Assembly: GCA_937913075.1 (NCBI GenBank)
Contig: CALEPU010000072.1
Coordinates: 1 to 26,268, forward strand
DNA: 26,268 nucleotides
Reading direction: 5' to 3'
Source of the DNA: an uncultured Clostridia bacterium
GTDB taxonomy: Bacteria; Bacillota; Clostridia; Christensenellales; CAG-138
A model generated the notes under the pieces. That model was not told where the DNA came from. It did not search any database and saw only the letters and a program-made list of their open reading frames with translations. This document shows positions 1 to 6,840 of this stretch, in pieces (the first letter of the stretch is position 1; each line of letters starts with the position of its first letter). The translations under genes and the position numbers were made by a program.

Positions 1-1007
1 ATAATGGCAAGCGCGTCGTTTGCGGTTATGGTGCCGCTGCCGTCAACGTCGCCAAGCAAGCCGCCTGCGGGAGCGTAGACGGTATAGACGTCCATACCGG
101 AGGTGATGCAGGAGATATCCTTATCCCAGCCGACGAATACATAGCCCTCATGCTCGGGCGCTTCGGGCGCCTCGGCGGGCTGACCGTAGTCAACGAATAC
201 CTGGCCTATCTTATTGCCGGTGATGCTGTCGAAGAAGCGGACGCGGTAGCGGGCCGCGGTGTAGTTTGCGGTGATGGTCATATCCTCGGATACGCCGCCG
301 ACGTGATCTGCATCCCAGCCGTCAAAGGTGTAGCCGGTGTGCGCGGGGACCTCGGGGAATATGGGACAGTGACCTGCGGGGACGGACTGCGCCTCTATGA
401 CCTCGTTGGTTGCGCCGTCCATAAAGGTGACGGTGTAGGTCTCACCGGAGTCGATAAGGTCGAGCCAGTACTCGACTGTGTCGGCAAAATCCTGATAGTT
501 CTCATATGCGCCGGGGATGAACTCTATAATGCCGCCGGTGCTGTCCACAAGGAAGGATTGCGGAACGAAGGAGTTGTGCGCCGCCATTCTGTTGATGTTC
601 ATATCCGCCTGAACGATGGGATAGGGGGTGCCGTTCTGCTGAGCGTACTGATACTCGGCAGCGTAATTGCCGCCCTGAATTTTGTTGTAGCAGACGCCGA
701 CCATGAAAAGCCCGCGATCGGAATACTCCTCGCAAAGCTGCTTCAGATGGGGCATTTCAAGCATGCAGTAGTAGCAGTTGTTATCCCAAAGGTTGATGAA
801 GGTCAGCTTGTGAGAGGCGATATCCTCATCGGTGATGAAATCATCCTCGCTGGGCAGTCCGCCATCTTCAAGGTAAGGCAGCTGCAGACCGGAAAAACGC
901 TCGCCGGTGCAGTCATAATAGTCCGACTTTACCTCATTCGCGGAGCCTGCGGTGACGCAGACCGCAAGCATCAGCAGTGCGACAAGAGCTGATAAAAACC
1001 GTTTCAT
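1..1007 (-). CDS. Secreted thioredoxin-fold protein with InlB-like repeats and a dockerin (partial, C-terminus beyond window)
   Basis: The frame opens at an ATG (1007-1005) behind GGAGG and stays open for 335 codons to the left edge, so the 3' end is missing. Residues 1-23 form a signal peptide. Residues 40-185 resemble a TlpA/AhpC-type thioredoxin fold, with FINLWDNNCYYC placing a CxxC at Cys78-Cys81 and a cis-Pro-like VPQSF at 148-152. Two repeats of the InlB/Flg_new type follow at about 191-250 and 254-312, each with a GY-F-GW core. From residue 318, LGDVDGSGTITANDAL is the first calcium loop of a type I dockerin, cut by the edge. Inferred role: exported redox or thiol-disulfide protein docked to a cohesin partner or the cell surface. 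The domain calls are strong; the substrate is unknown. It has its own promoter and is divergent from the zinc-ribbon gene at 1222. Confidence 0.85.
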   Translation of the reverse strand, partial: MKRFLSALVALLMLAVCVTAGSANEVKSDYYDCTGERFSGLQLPYLEDGGLPSEDDFITDEDIASHKLTFINLWDNNCYYCMLEMPHLKQLCEEYSDRGLFMVGVCYNKIQGGNYAAEYQYAQQNGTPYPIVQADMNINRMAAHNSFVPQSFLVDSTGGIIEFIPGAYENYQDFADTVEYWLDLIDSGETYTVTFMDGATNEVIEAQSVPAGHCPIFPEVPAHTGYTFDGWDADHVGGVSEDMTITANYTAARYRVRFFDSITGNKIGQVFVDYGQPAEAPEAPEHEGYVFVGWDKDISCITSGMDVYTVYAPAGGLLGDVDGSGTITANDALAI

Positions 1008-1064
1008 ATCCTAAACCTCCGATAAATTCGGCTCCGCAGGGGCGGATCCCGTTTAATATACATG

Positions 1065-1093
1065 ATTATATCATTGCGGAGGCATATTATCAA
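1065..1093 (-). promoter_or_regulatory. Sigma-A-type promoter of the thioredoxin/dockerin gene
   Basis: On the minus strand, TTGATA (1093-1088), a 17-bp spacer and TATAAT (1070-1065). TGA precedes the -10 box, giving an extended -10. Transcription would start near 1058, leaving a leader of about 50 nt that ends in the GGAGG of the gene. Confidence 0.75.
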
Positions 1094-1123
1094 CAGCACT
1101 CACGCGTTTTTTAAAGCGCAAAA

Positions 1124-1147
1124 AAGAATTTTCCGGTTAAAATTCTT
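1124..1147. repeat. 9-bp inverted repeat in the divergent intergenic region
   Basis: AAGAATTTT (1124-1132) and AAAATTCTT (1139-1147) flank a 6-nt loop. It lies between the minus-strand promoter (1065-1093) and the plus-strand promoter (1157-1185), so it could be an operator. There is no T-run beyond the arm itself to make it a clear terminator. Confidence 0.45.
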
Positions 1148-1156
1148 CTCCGCATC

Positions 1157-1185
1157 TTGTAAAAAGAGGCAAAAGGGTATATCAT
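1157..1185 (+). promoter_or_regulatory. Candidate promoter of the zinc-ribbon/coiled-coil gene
   Basis: TTGTAA (1157-1162), a 17-bp spacer and TATCAT (1180-1185). The predicted start of transcription near 1192 leaves a 30-nt leader with GGAGG at 1209-1213, ahead of the ATG at 1222. Confidence 0.5.
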
Positions 1186-1221
1186 TAAGGGGCAATAACA
1201 ATATCAACGGAGGTACGTACA

Positions 1222-1686
1222 ATGAAGTGTGCAAGCTGCGGGACGGAAAATCCCGATACCGCCGCCCACTGCGGGGAGTGCGGAGCGGCGCTGACCGCTG
1301 TCGGCGCACAGAGGGCGCAGGCCATAACAAAGGCGATGGCTGCGGAGACGGCGCTCAATGCCTCGAACGACGCGCAGTCGGCAGCACAGCGCGCGCAGGT
1401 CGCGGCAGCCGAGGCGGGGACCCGCGCGAAGGAGGCCAAGACAGCCGCAAAGGAGGCGCTTGAGCGTATCAAGGAGGCGAAGCAGCGCGTCAAGGAGGCA
1501 AAGCAGCAGGCGAAGGACGCAAAGGCAAAGGCCGAGCTGCTTGCCATCGAGTCAAAGCAGATGTCGCAGAAAGCGAAGGAGCTGGCACGCAGCGCAAAGG
1601 ACGCCGCAAGGAATGCAAAGAATACCGCAAAAGAGGCAAGCTCAGCCGAAAAGGCGGCAAAGAAGCTTGAAAAGAAGATGAGATAA
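1222..1686 (+). CDS. Zinc-ribbon protein with a long Ala/Lys/Glu coiled coil
   Basis: 154 residues. The N-terminus is a zinc ribbon: MKCASCGTENPD supplies Cys3 and Cys6, and HCGECGAAL supplies Cys17 and Cys20. From about residue 30 to the end the protein is an Ala-, Lys- and Glu-rich helix with no Pro. Residues 83-152 fall into clean heptads with Ala, Ile or Val at the first position (IKEAKQR, VKEAKQQ, AKDAKAK and on). No signal peptide or membrane segment is visible, so it is probably cytoplasmic. GGAGG stands 8 nt before the ATG and a strong terminator follows, so it is probably transcribed alone. It precedes the NfeD/FloA operon, which contains another small zinc-ribbon protein. Function not recognised; possible roles are a scaffold or nucleic-acid-associated rod. 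Confidence 0.8.
   Translation: MKCASCGTENPDTAAHCGECGAALTAVGAQRAQAITKAMAAETALNASNDAQSAAQRAQVAAAEAGTRAKEAKTAAKEALERIKEAKQRVKEAKQQAKDAKAKAELLAIESKQMSQKAKELARSAKDAARNAKNTAKEASSAEKAAKKLEKKMR
1468..1530 (+). repeat. Three imperfect 21-bp tandem repeats inside the coiled-coil gene
   Basis: Units 1468-1488, 1489-1509 and 1510-1530 each encode one heptad, with a shared core AAGGAGGC-AAGCAGC that decays in the third unit. This suggests the coiled coil has grown by heptad duplication. Confidence 0.6.
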
Positions 1687-1689
1687 CGG

Positions 1690-1738
1690 GGGCAAAGAGG
1701 GCGGAGGATCGCCCCCTCTTTTGCTTTACCTTGTTTTT
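1690..1738 (+). terminator. Rho-independent terminator after the zinc-ribbon gene
   Basis: A stem pairs GGCAAAGAGGGCG with CGCCCCCTCTTTTGC (small mismatches), followed by a T-rich tract ending in TTGTTTTTTG. It begins 4 nt after the stop codon. Confidence 0.75.
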
Positions 1739-1751
1739 TGCATTGAATTAC

Positions 1752-1821
1752 TTGATTTTACACAAACTTTACAATACTATACACGCTCTTTATTGAATGG
1801 GAAGGACGGACGATATACAAT
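1752..1821 (+). promoter_or_regulatory. Tandem candidate promoters for the NfeD-FloA operon
   Basis: Two candidates. The distal one is TTGATT (1752-1757), 17 bp, TACTAT (1775-1780). The proximal one is TTGAAT (1793-1798), 17 bp, TACAAT (1816-1821), with a start near 1828 and a 27-nt leader. No SigW-like TGAAAC/CGTA pair was seen, although the related Bacillus subtilis operon is SigW-controlled. Confidence 0.5.
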
Positions 1822-1854
1822 GTTGTCAAACGACGGAAAGGCAGGGTAAAGCCC

Positions 1855-2385
1855 ATGTTTCCTATATTGTTATCAAGCTTTTTCTCAGGCTGGGCAAGCG
1901 CGTGGGGCGCCAGCATCGGCGGCATTGCACTCGCGGTTATCGGCGTAGTGCTTATTATGGTCGAGATAGTTATTCCCGGCTTTGGCGCAGCCGGCATATC
2001 CGGCGGTATCGCGCTTATCGCGGGGCTCATATTGGGCTCGGCGGGCAGCCTCACTTACGCGATGTTTTCGCTTTTGATAATCGTAGCGCTGCTTATCATC
2101 TTTGCCGCGGTGGTTTTCCACTCGGCCTTGAAGGGCAAGCTCAGCCGCTCGCCCGTGGTGCTCAACACCTCCATAGACGCAGGCTCGACGGAGCTGTTTG
2201 ACGACGATATGCAGTCGCTCATAGGCAAGCACGGCAGGACGGCAACGGCGCTGCATCCCAGCGGCATCGCAGTGATAGAAGGGCGCAGGCTCGACGTCGT
2301 TTCGCTTGCGGAGTTTATAGGCAAGGGCGAGGAAATCGAGGTCGTCCGTGTTGAGGGAGTTAAGATACTCGTCCGCCGCGTATGA
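1855..2385 (+). CDS. NfeD-family membrane protein
   Basis: 176 residues. Three hydrophobic segments lie at about 22-40, 45-62 and 66-89, with the NfeD signature EIVIPGFGAAGISG between the first and second. The soluble C-terminus (about 122-176, from LIGKHGRTATALHPSG) matches the OB-fold NfeDC domain, whose partner in other Firmicutes is a flotillin. A flotillin gene follows two genes downstream, so this is the short membrane NfeD of a flotillin operon rather than the long protease-fused form. The ribosome site before the ATG is weak (AAGGCAGGG). The stop codon overlaps the next start as ATGA, indicating translational coupling. Inferred role: helps organise flotillin membrane microdomains. Confidence 0.88.
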   Translation: MFPILLSSFFSGWASAWGASIGGIALAVIGVVLIMVEIVIPGFGAAGISGGIALIAGLILGSAGSLTYAMFSLLIIVALLIIFAAVVFHSALKGKLSRSPVVLNTSIDAGSTELFDDDMQSLIGKHGRTATALHPSGIAVIEGRRLDVVSLAEFIGKGEEIEVVRVEGVKILVRRV

Positions 2386-2591
2386 AGTACTGCAAGAAAT
2401 GTCACATCCTCTATTCGAGCTTTGCGGCAGCCTGCCCCAAGTGCGGAATAGCCGCCGCCAGCCCCCAACGCGAGGAGGGATCCGCCGACAGGCGCGCCGT
2501 CCGCAGCGACTGGCTCCGGATCGCCTTGGGCATACCCGCCCTGATAGGGCTTATATACCTCGCAGCGCTGCTTATTAAGACGTTTGGCTGA
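2382..2591 (+). CDS. Small zinc-ribbon membrane protein of the flotillin operon
   Basis: 69 residues. The zinc ribbon has Cys4/Cys7 (CKKC) and Cys19/Cys22 (CPKC); a short charged linker leads to one membrane helix at about 46-65, ending three residues before the C-terminus. The start overlaps the NfeD stop by 4 nt (ATGA) with no separate ribosome site, so its translation should depend on NfeD. It occupies the slot between NfeD and FloA. Function unknown; the topology suggests a cytoplasmic zinc ribbon tethered to the membrane. Confidence 0.75.
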   Translation: MKYCKKCHILYSSFAAACPKCGIAAASPQREEGSADRRAVRSDWLRIALGIPALIGLIYLAALLIKTFG

Positions 2592-2644
2592 CGCCGGACA
2601 AAAGCGTTTGTATCTCATAAAATAATTATTTTAGGAGGGATATC

Positions 2645-3661
2645 ATGTTAAACTCTGCTCTCAGAATACTGCCTCTGGCAACGGAAGCCGGCATATGGTG
2701 GCTTCCCGTGGTGATAGTCGCCGCGATAATCTTCCTCATAATCTTCTTCTCGTTCGTGCCTCTCGGGCTCTGGATCAGCGCTGCCGCATCCGGCGTAAGA
2801 GTGGGCTTGAGCACCCTTATCGGTATGAAGATAAGAAAGGTGCGTCCCGCACGTATAATCAATCCCCTGATCAAGGCAACGAAGGCGGGCTTGCAGCTTT
2901 CCATCAACAAGATGGAGGCGCACTACCTTGCAGGCGGTAACGTCGACAGGGTCGTAAATGCTCTCATCGCAGCGCAGCGCGCGGGCATTCCCCTCGATTT
3001 TGAAAAGGCTTGCGCTATCGACCTTGCCGGCCGTGACGTTCTCACTGCCGTGCAGATGAGCGTCAATCCCCGCGTTATCGAGACGCCTGTCATTGCCGCA
3101 ATAGCAAAGAACGGTATCGAGCTTCGCGCTAAGGCTAAGGTCACCGTAAGAGCCAATATCGACAGGCTCGTTGGCGGCGCAGGCGAGGAGACCATCATCG
3201 CAAGGGTCGGCGAGGGCATTGTTACCACCATCGGTTCCTCGCTTTCGCATAAGGACGTATTGGAGAACCCCGACCTTATTTCCCAGACAGTGCTCGGCAA
3301 GGGCCTTGACGCAGGCACCGCGTTCGAGATACTCTCCATTGATATTGCGGACGTGGACGTCGGCGTGAACGTAGGCGCCAAGCTCCAGGCAGACCAGGCG
3401 GAGGCAGACAAGCGCGTTGCACAGGCAAAGGCCGAGGAGCGCCGCGCAATGGCTATCGCGCAGGAGCAGGAGAACAAGGCGGAGGTACAGGGCATGCGCG
3501 CCCGCGTCGTCGAGGCCGAGGCAGAGGTGCCCAAGGCCATGGCAGAGGCATTCCGCAACGGCAACCTCGGCATAATGGATTACTACCGCATGAAGAACAT
3601 GATGGCGGATACAGATATGCGCGAGGCGATAGGCAAGACCACAGCCACCGAGGGCGAGTAA
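2645..3661 (+). CDS. floA: Flotillin-like protein FloA
   Basis: 338 residues, close to the 331 of Bacillus subtilis FloA (YqfA). A hydrophobic N-terminal anchor spans about 17-45, followed by a region conserved in FloA (GVRVGLSTLIGMKIRKVRP) and an SPFH-type domain to about 245. The tail (about 248-300) is an Ala/Glu-rich coiled coil (QADQAEADKRVAQAKAEERR), as expected for flotillin oligomerisation. The C-terminal DYYRMKNMMADTDMREAIG is typical of FloA. TAGGAGGG lies 5-6 nt before the ATG. It scaffolds membrane microdomains at the inner face of the membrane. The upstream NfeD gene supports the call. Confidence 0.93.
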   Translation: MLNSALRILPLATEAGIWWLPVVIVAAIIFLIIFFSFVPLGLWISAAASGVRVGLSTLIGMKIRKVRPARIINPLIKATKAGLQLSINKMEAHYLAGGNVDRVVNALIAAQRAGIPLDFEKACAIDLAGRDVLTAVQMSVNPRVIETPVIAAIAKNGIELRAKAKVTVRANIDRLVGGAGEETIIARVGEGIVTTIGSSLSHKDVLENPDLISQTVLGKGLDAGTAFEILSIDIADVDVGVNVGAKLQADQAEADKRVAQAKAEERRAMAIAQEQENKAEVQGMRARVVEAEAEVPKAMAEAFRNGNLGIMDYYRMKNMMADTDMREAIGKTTATEGE

Positions 3662-3733
3662 ATAACTTTGAGCGGGGGCGCGTCCCCAGCGTGACCTTCG
3701 TAACCATCAAACGGACAGTACAGAGGTGCTGAT

Positions 3734-4369
3734 ATGCCGCTTATTATTCTATTCATAATAGGAGCGATAATTCTGCCGATAATAACGGCGAAAAACGCAC
3801 AGAAGCCAGTGCCGCCCGCACAGCCCCACGTGAGCGAGCCAGGCAGGGTGACGCTTGACGAGCTGAGCCGCAGCCAGCAGTCGAACGCTCCTGCGGGGCA
3901 GCAGCAAAGGATGCAGCAGCCGCAGCAAAAACCGCAGACGGTTTATCAATACATGCGGGACGCAGTGGAGCAGACCGCATCGGAGGACGCAGAGCGCCGC
4001 AGAAGGCAGGAGGAGCTTAAAAGGAGGCTCGAGGCCAACGCGCAAAGAAGAGCGCAGGAGAAGCCCATGCAAAAGCAGGACGCCAAGCCTGTAATAGCTC
4101 ATGATGACGACGACTGCGGCGGCGGCAGCATACACGACGGCTACCACGAGGGCGTATCTAACCCGCCCATCAAAAACCCCGCCCGTCCCGTCGCTGTTGC
4201 GGGTAAGCTCGGGCAGAAGCTCGCCGATGAGGATGATGAGCTCGTGCGCGAGCAGAAAATTCAAAACAACGCCAAGCGCGCTATGGCAAGGATACAAAAG
4301 CTCCCTCCCATGGCGCAGGGCATGGTATTCTCCGAGATATTGGGCAAGCCCAAATCAGAGCTCGGATGA
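3734..4369 (+). CDS. Membrane-anchored Q- and charge-rich protein of the flotillin operon
   Basis: 211 residues. One hydrophobic helix at residues 2-19 acts as an uncleaved anchor. Then come a Pro/Gln-rich linker (about 25-75), a strongly charged helix rich in Arg, Glu and Gln (about 80-115), an acidic patch DDDDCGGGSIHDGYHEG with one Cys and two His (about 124-140), and a C-terminal helix ending AQGMVFSEILGKPKSELG. That last stretch resembles the tails of uncharacterised clostridial membrane proteins known to me only as a pattern. GAGGTG precedes the ATG. It lies 72 bp after floA with no terminator between, and a strong terminator follows, so it closes the operon. Function unknown; association with FloA is inferred from position. 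Confidence 0.75.
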   Translation: MPLIILFIIGAIILPIITAKNAQKPVPPAQPHVSEPGRVTLDELSRSQQSNAPAGQQQRMQQPQQKPQTVYQYMRDAVEQTASEDAERRRRQEELKRRLEANAQRRAQEKPMQKQDAKPVIAHDDDDCGGGSIHDGYHEGVSNPPIKNPARPVAVAGKLGQKLADEDDELVREQKIQNNAKRAMARIQKLPPMAQGMVFSEILGKPKSELG

Positions 4370-4376
4370 TCCGTAT

Positions 4377-4402
4377 CGGGGGGCTTCGGCTCCCCGTTTT
4401 TT
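4377..4402 (+). terminator. Rho-independent terminator of the flotillin operon
   Basis: An 8-bp stem CGGGGGGC/GCTCCCCG (one G-T pair) closes a TTCG tetraloop and is followed by six T residues. It starts 7 nt after the stop codon. Confidence 0.9.
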
Positions 4403-4425
4403 AAGCGTTAAATAAGAAGGCAAAC

Positions 4426-4743
4426 ATGGGCAAGCTGTATTTATATTCAGCACTCTTCGGAGTCTTTATGGGTCTGGTCAGCGGCGCACTGCTGATTACT
4501 GAGGAAAAGCATCCCGCCTTGAAGCTCGGAAAACATTCAATAAGCACGAAGATCGTTATCATGGCGGTAAACGCGATACTTTTTCCCGCTGTATACGGGT
4601 GGTTCCTTTCCCCGCTGCGCGTTGAATACGTCGATACTTTTGGCAAGACGCTGGCGATGGGCGCGGTGATATTTGTGCCTTTTGCACTGATAGTGCTTGC
4701 TTTCGGCTTGTTGTTGAAGAAGAAGGATAACGAAGGAGACTGA
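4426..4743 (+). CDS. Three-helix membrane protein, unknown function
   Basis: 105 residues with three hydrophobic segments at about 4-24, 43-61 and 75-97 and a charged tail (KKKDNEGD). An AAGAAGG ribosome site stands 6-7 nt before the ATG. It ends directly before the next gene, probably forming a two-gene operon. No family recognised. Position after the flotillin terminator means it needs its own promoter, but none with both boxes is convincing in the 23 bp available. Confidence 0.65.
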   Translation: MGKLYLYSALFGVFMGLVSGALLITEEKHPALKLGKHSISTKIVIMAVNAILFPAVYGWFLSPLRVEYVDTFGKTLAMGAVIFVPFALIVLAFGLLLKKKDNEGD

Positions 4744-4749
4744 TTGCGG

Positions 4750-6018
4750 ATGGACAAGCTGAAAATCAAAATCAACAGAAAACGCAGCTTTTCGGGCTTT
4801 CTGCTGCCGCTGAATATTCTTGTGGGCGGCAAAGCTTCTCCTGCTTTGAAAAACGGCGGGAGTGCGGAATTGGCTGTCAAACGCGAGCGCGTGATATTCG
4901 TTGAGGATCAGTTCTCGATAACAAACAATGCGGTTATCTTCACTTCCTTTGAGGATGAAATAGGGCTCGACGTCCGCCTTACGGGCAGCACGCGGAAGGG
5001 CTATCGGTTCGTTTTTTGCCCCGAGGGCAGCAAAACGCCATATCCTTCTTTAAGCTTTGACCGCCTGCTTGAAGGACTTGAAGGTGAAAGAAGCATCAAT
5101 GAGGCACAGCGTAAGCTCGCGCTGCTCGTTTTCCTGCAGGAGGCGTTCGACATTGAGGAGGTGCTGAGGTCAAAGCACGTTAACGAGCTGATCGAAGCGC
5201 TCAAAGACCTCGGAGCAACGCTGTATGCTTCGACGCTCGAACGCATTATTGCAGCCAATTTCTCGGGATTTCCTCTTCCGATCGAAGGCGGAGAGGACGA
5301 CGAGGAGATGAAGGAACGGTTCGAAAAGGCGGAGGAAATGCAGTTGGACGCCGACGATGATTACCGCCTTACGGAGGAGCTGGCAAGGGCAGCCGCAAAT
5401 CATATCTCCGCCCATTACAGCGAGCTGTTCACGGATGATGACCTCTATTATTTCGACGGCAGCGAGGATTTAAGAGGCGAGGGGAGCAAGCAAAAGCTGC
5501 ACATGAAAAAAGGCAAGACCGAGCCGGATAAAAAACGCGTGCCGAAGCTGATATTGGCAGTGCTGATATTCATTGCCGTCGAATGCGTTATGCTCGGGCT
5601 CTGGCGGCACGGCGCTTATTATCCAGCGCGTGCGGCGCTTGAAAACAACTCCTATTCTGTGACGTTGAAAGCCCCTCTTATAGAGCTCGAAAAGGGTTAC
5701 GGAAAGTATGAGGGCGATAAGATACATATAACGTCCGGCGGCGAGACCTATACCTTGGATTGGAGCAATAAGCCTCGAGCCGCCGAAAGGCTCGCAAAGG
5801 AGCTCGTAAGCGAGATAGAAAAGGAAGAAACGCTCACGCTTGTCGTTAAGGACGGCGGCGGGGTCTGTGCGGTGTATGGAGAGAAAGAAACCTATCTGAG
5901 CGTTGAGGATTTCAACAGATATCAGAAGGTGCAATCCATTATCGGTACTGTACTCCTTGTCATATTTGAGCTTATCGCCGTGTTTGTTTTCGCGGTCGCG
6001 CTGCTGATATTGGCATGA
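4750..6018 (+). CDS. Two-helix membrane protein with large soluble domains, unknown function
   Basis: 422 residues from ATG 4750. TTG at 4744 is an alternative start: it sits 5 nt behind AAGGAG (4733-4738), whereas the ATG is 11 nt behind it. The N-terminal part (to about 95) looks beta-rich with a basic start; 100-245 is helical and acidic (GGEDDEEMKERFEKAEEM). Membrane helices lie at about 266-285 and 397-421, with a roughly 110-residue, probably extracytoplasmic, loop between them. The gene follows the small membrane protein without a gap and probably works with it. No family recognised. No terminator is evident directly after it. Confidence 0.65.
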   Translation: MDKLKIKINRKRSFSGFLLPLNILVGGKASPALKNGGSAELAVKRERVIFVEDQFSITNNAVIFTSFEDEIGLDVRLTGSTRKGYRFVFCPEGSKTPYPSLSFDRLLEGLEGERSINEAQRKLALLVFLQEAFDIEEVLRSKHVNELIEALKDLGATLYASTLERIIAANFSGFPLPIEGGEDDEEMKERFEKAEEMQLDADDDYRLTEELARAAANHISAHYSELFTDDDLYYFDGSEDLRGEGSKQKLHMKKGKTEPDKKRVPKLILAVLIFIAVECVMLGLWRHGAYYPARAALENNSYSVTLKAPLIELEKGYGKYEGDKIHITSGGETYTLDWSNKPRAAERLAKELVSEIEKEETLTLVVKDGGGVCAVYGEKETYLSVEDFNRYQKVQSIIGTVLLVIFELIAVFVFAVALLILA

Positions 6019-6043
6019 TAAAGCAGGAAACGAGGAGATCGTT

Positions 6044-6094
6044 ATGAAGTTAAAGGAAAATTCTGGTATGGGTATTCATATTAAGGGGTTATAA
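6044..6094 (+). CDS. Tiny ORF with a good ribosome site (possible leader peptide)
   Basis: 16 residues, MKLKENSGMGIHIKGL, then TAA. GAGGAG at 6032-6037 is spaced 6 nt from the ATG, better than many real genes here. It begins 25 nt after the preceding stop codon. It could be a leader peptide, a small membrane-independent protein or chance. No stall motif or run of one amino acid codon is apparent. Confidence 0.25.
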   Translation: MKLKENSGMGIHIKGL

Positions 6095-6151
6095 AGCAAC
6101 AAAAAGAGGATGGGTCAGAAAAGACAAGGCATGACAGCAGAATTCCAAGGT

Positions 6152-6184
6152 TTGCCCAAAGAGCCTTTCTCCAAAGGCGGGCAA
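6152..6184. repeat. Bulged hairpin
   Basis: TTGCCC (6152-6157) pairs with GGGCAA (6179-6184), and GCCTTT (6163-6168) with AAAGGC (6173-6178) around a CTCC loop; AAAGA is bulged on the left arm. No T-run follows, so a standard terminator is unlikely. It could be a structured RNA end or a processing site. Confidence 0.4.
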
Positions 6185-6281
6185 CCATACAAAATTGCTC
6201 TAACGGGGCTGCGCATGGCGCGCGGTCCCTTTACGTTTGCGATATAGCGACGGTTCGGACTTTTAAAAATATATTTATGCC

Positions 6282-6310
6282 GTAACAATTCGCGCCGAAA
6301 ATTGTATTAT
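6282..6310 (+). promoter_or_regulatory. Candidate promoter of the ECF sigma operon
   Basis: GTAACA (6282-6287), 17 bp, TATTAT (6305-6310). The AAC within the -35 also fits the core that ECF sigma factors often read, so either a housekeeping or an autoregulated promoter is possible. The leader would be about 23 nt. Confidence 0.4.
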
Positions 6311-6339
6311 AAGTGAAAGCCGATGAAAGGAGGAGCGCA

Positions 6340-6840
6340 ATGAACGGGGATCTATTGCGGCAGGTCTACGAAAGCCACAGCGAAGAGATTTTGATCTACC
6401 TGTATTCTCTCTGCGGGAATAAAAGCCTTGCCGAGGATCTGATGCAGGAGACCTTTGTAAAAGCGCTGCTCTCCCTTCCCGATGGCCACGGGAATATAAG
6501 GGCGTGGCTCTACAAGGTGGCAAGAAATCTGTATTTCAATTATTACCGCAAAGAACCTGAAAAGGTCGGTCTTGAAGCGATAGAAGGCGCGGCGGACGGA
6601 GAGGCAGGCCCCGAAGAAGCGATGCTTCAAAAGCTTAAAAACAAAAGGCTTTACGAGGCGGTGCTGCGGCTTGAAAAGCAAAGGCGAGAGGTGATAATGC
6701 TGCAATACTTTTCGGGCTTCCCGCAGGCGCAGATAGCGAGTATGCTGGGCATAACGCAGGCGAACGTCCGCGTGATATCGCACAGGGCAAAGAAGGAATT
6801 GAAAAAGTATATGGAGGAAAGCGAAAATGAGGTACTCTGA
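6340..6840 (+). CDS. ECF-type RNA polymerase sigma factor
   Basis: 166 residues from the ATG at 6340, placed 5-6 nt behind AAAGGAGGAG; a GTG 27 nt upstream has no such site. Region 2 spans about 8-72 (AEDLMQETFVKAL, then RAWLYKVARNLYFNYYRK) and region 4 about 100-158 (QRREVIMLQYFSGFPQAQIA, helix-turn-helix to SHRAKKELKKYM). Regions 1 and 3 are absent, as in ECF factors. The stop overlaps the anti-sigma gene by 14 bp. It directs RNA polymerase to a stress or envelope regulon, held off by the downstream membrane protein. The signal is unknown. Confidence 0.93.
   Translation: MNGDLLRQVYESHSEEILIYLYSLCGNKSLAEDLMQETFVKALLSLPDGHGNIRAWLYKVARNLYFNYYRKEPEKVGLEAIEGAADGEAGPEEAMLQKLKNKRLYEAVLRLEKQRREVIMLQYFSGFPQAQIASMLGITQANVRVISHRAKKELKKYMEESENEVL

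Larger units (their letters stand above)
6019..6339. other. Gap with no confident gene: two tiny ORFs, a hairpin and a candidate promoter
   Basis: A 321-bp stretch between the membrane protein and the ECF sigma gene. It holds a 16-codon ORF at 6044-6094 behind GAGGAG, a 45-codon ORF at 6110-6247 without a good ribosome site, and a bulged hairpin at 6152-6184. The last 60 bp carry a candidate promoter (6282-6310). No homology to known elements is recognised. Confidence 0.5.

Noticed and set aside
150..992. 280-codon open frame on the plus strand
   Set aside because: It is antisense to the thioredoxin/dockerin gene, has no ribosome site and no recognisable motif; the minus frame has a signal peptide, CxxC and dockerin motifs.
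1185..1547. Minus-strand open frame rich in Ala, Ser and Phe
   Set aside because: It is the mirror image of the Ala/Lys coiled-coil gene; repetitive GC-rich coding sequence keeps antisense frames open.
3671..3688. GGGG/CCCC hairpin between floA and the next gene
   Set aside because: The stem is only four pairs and is not followed by a T-run, so it was not called a terminator.
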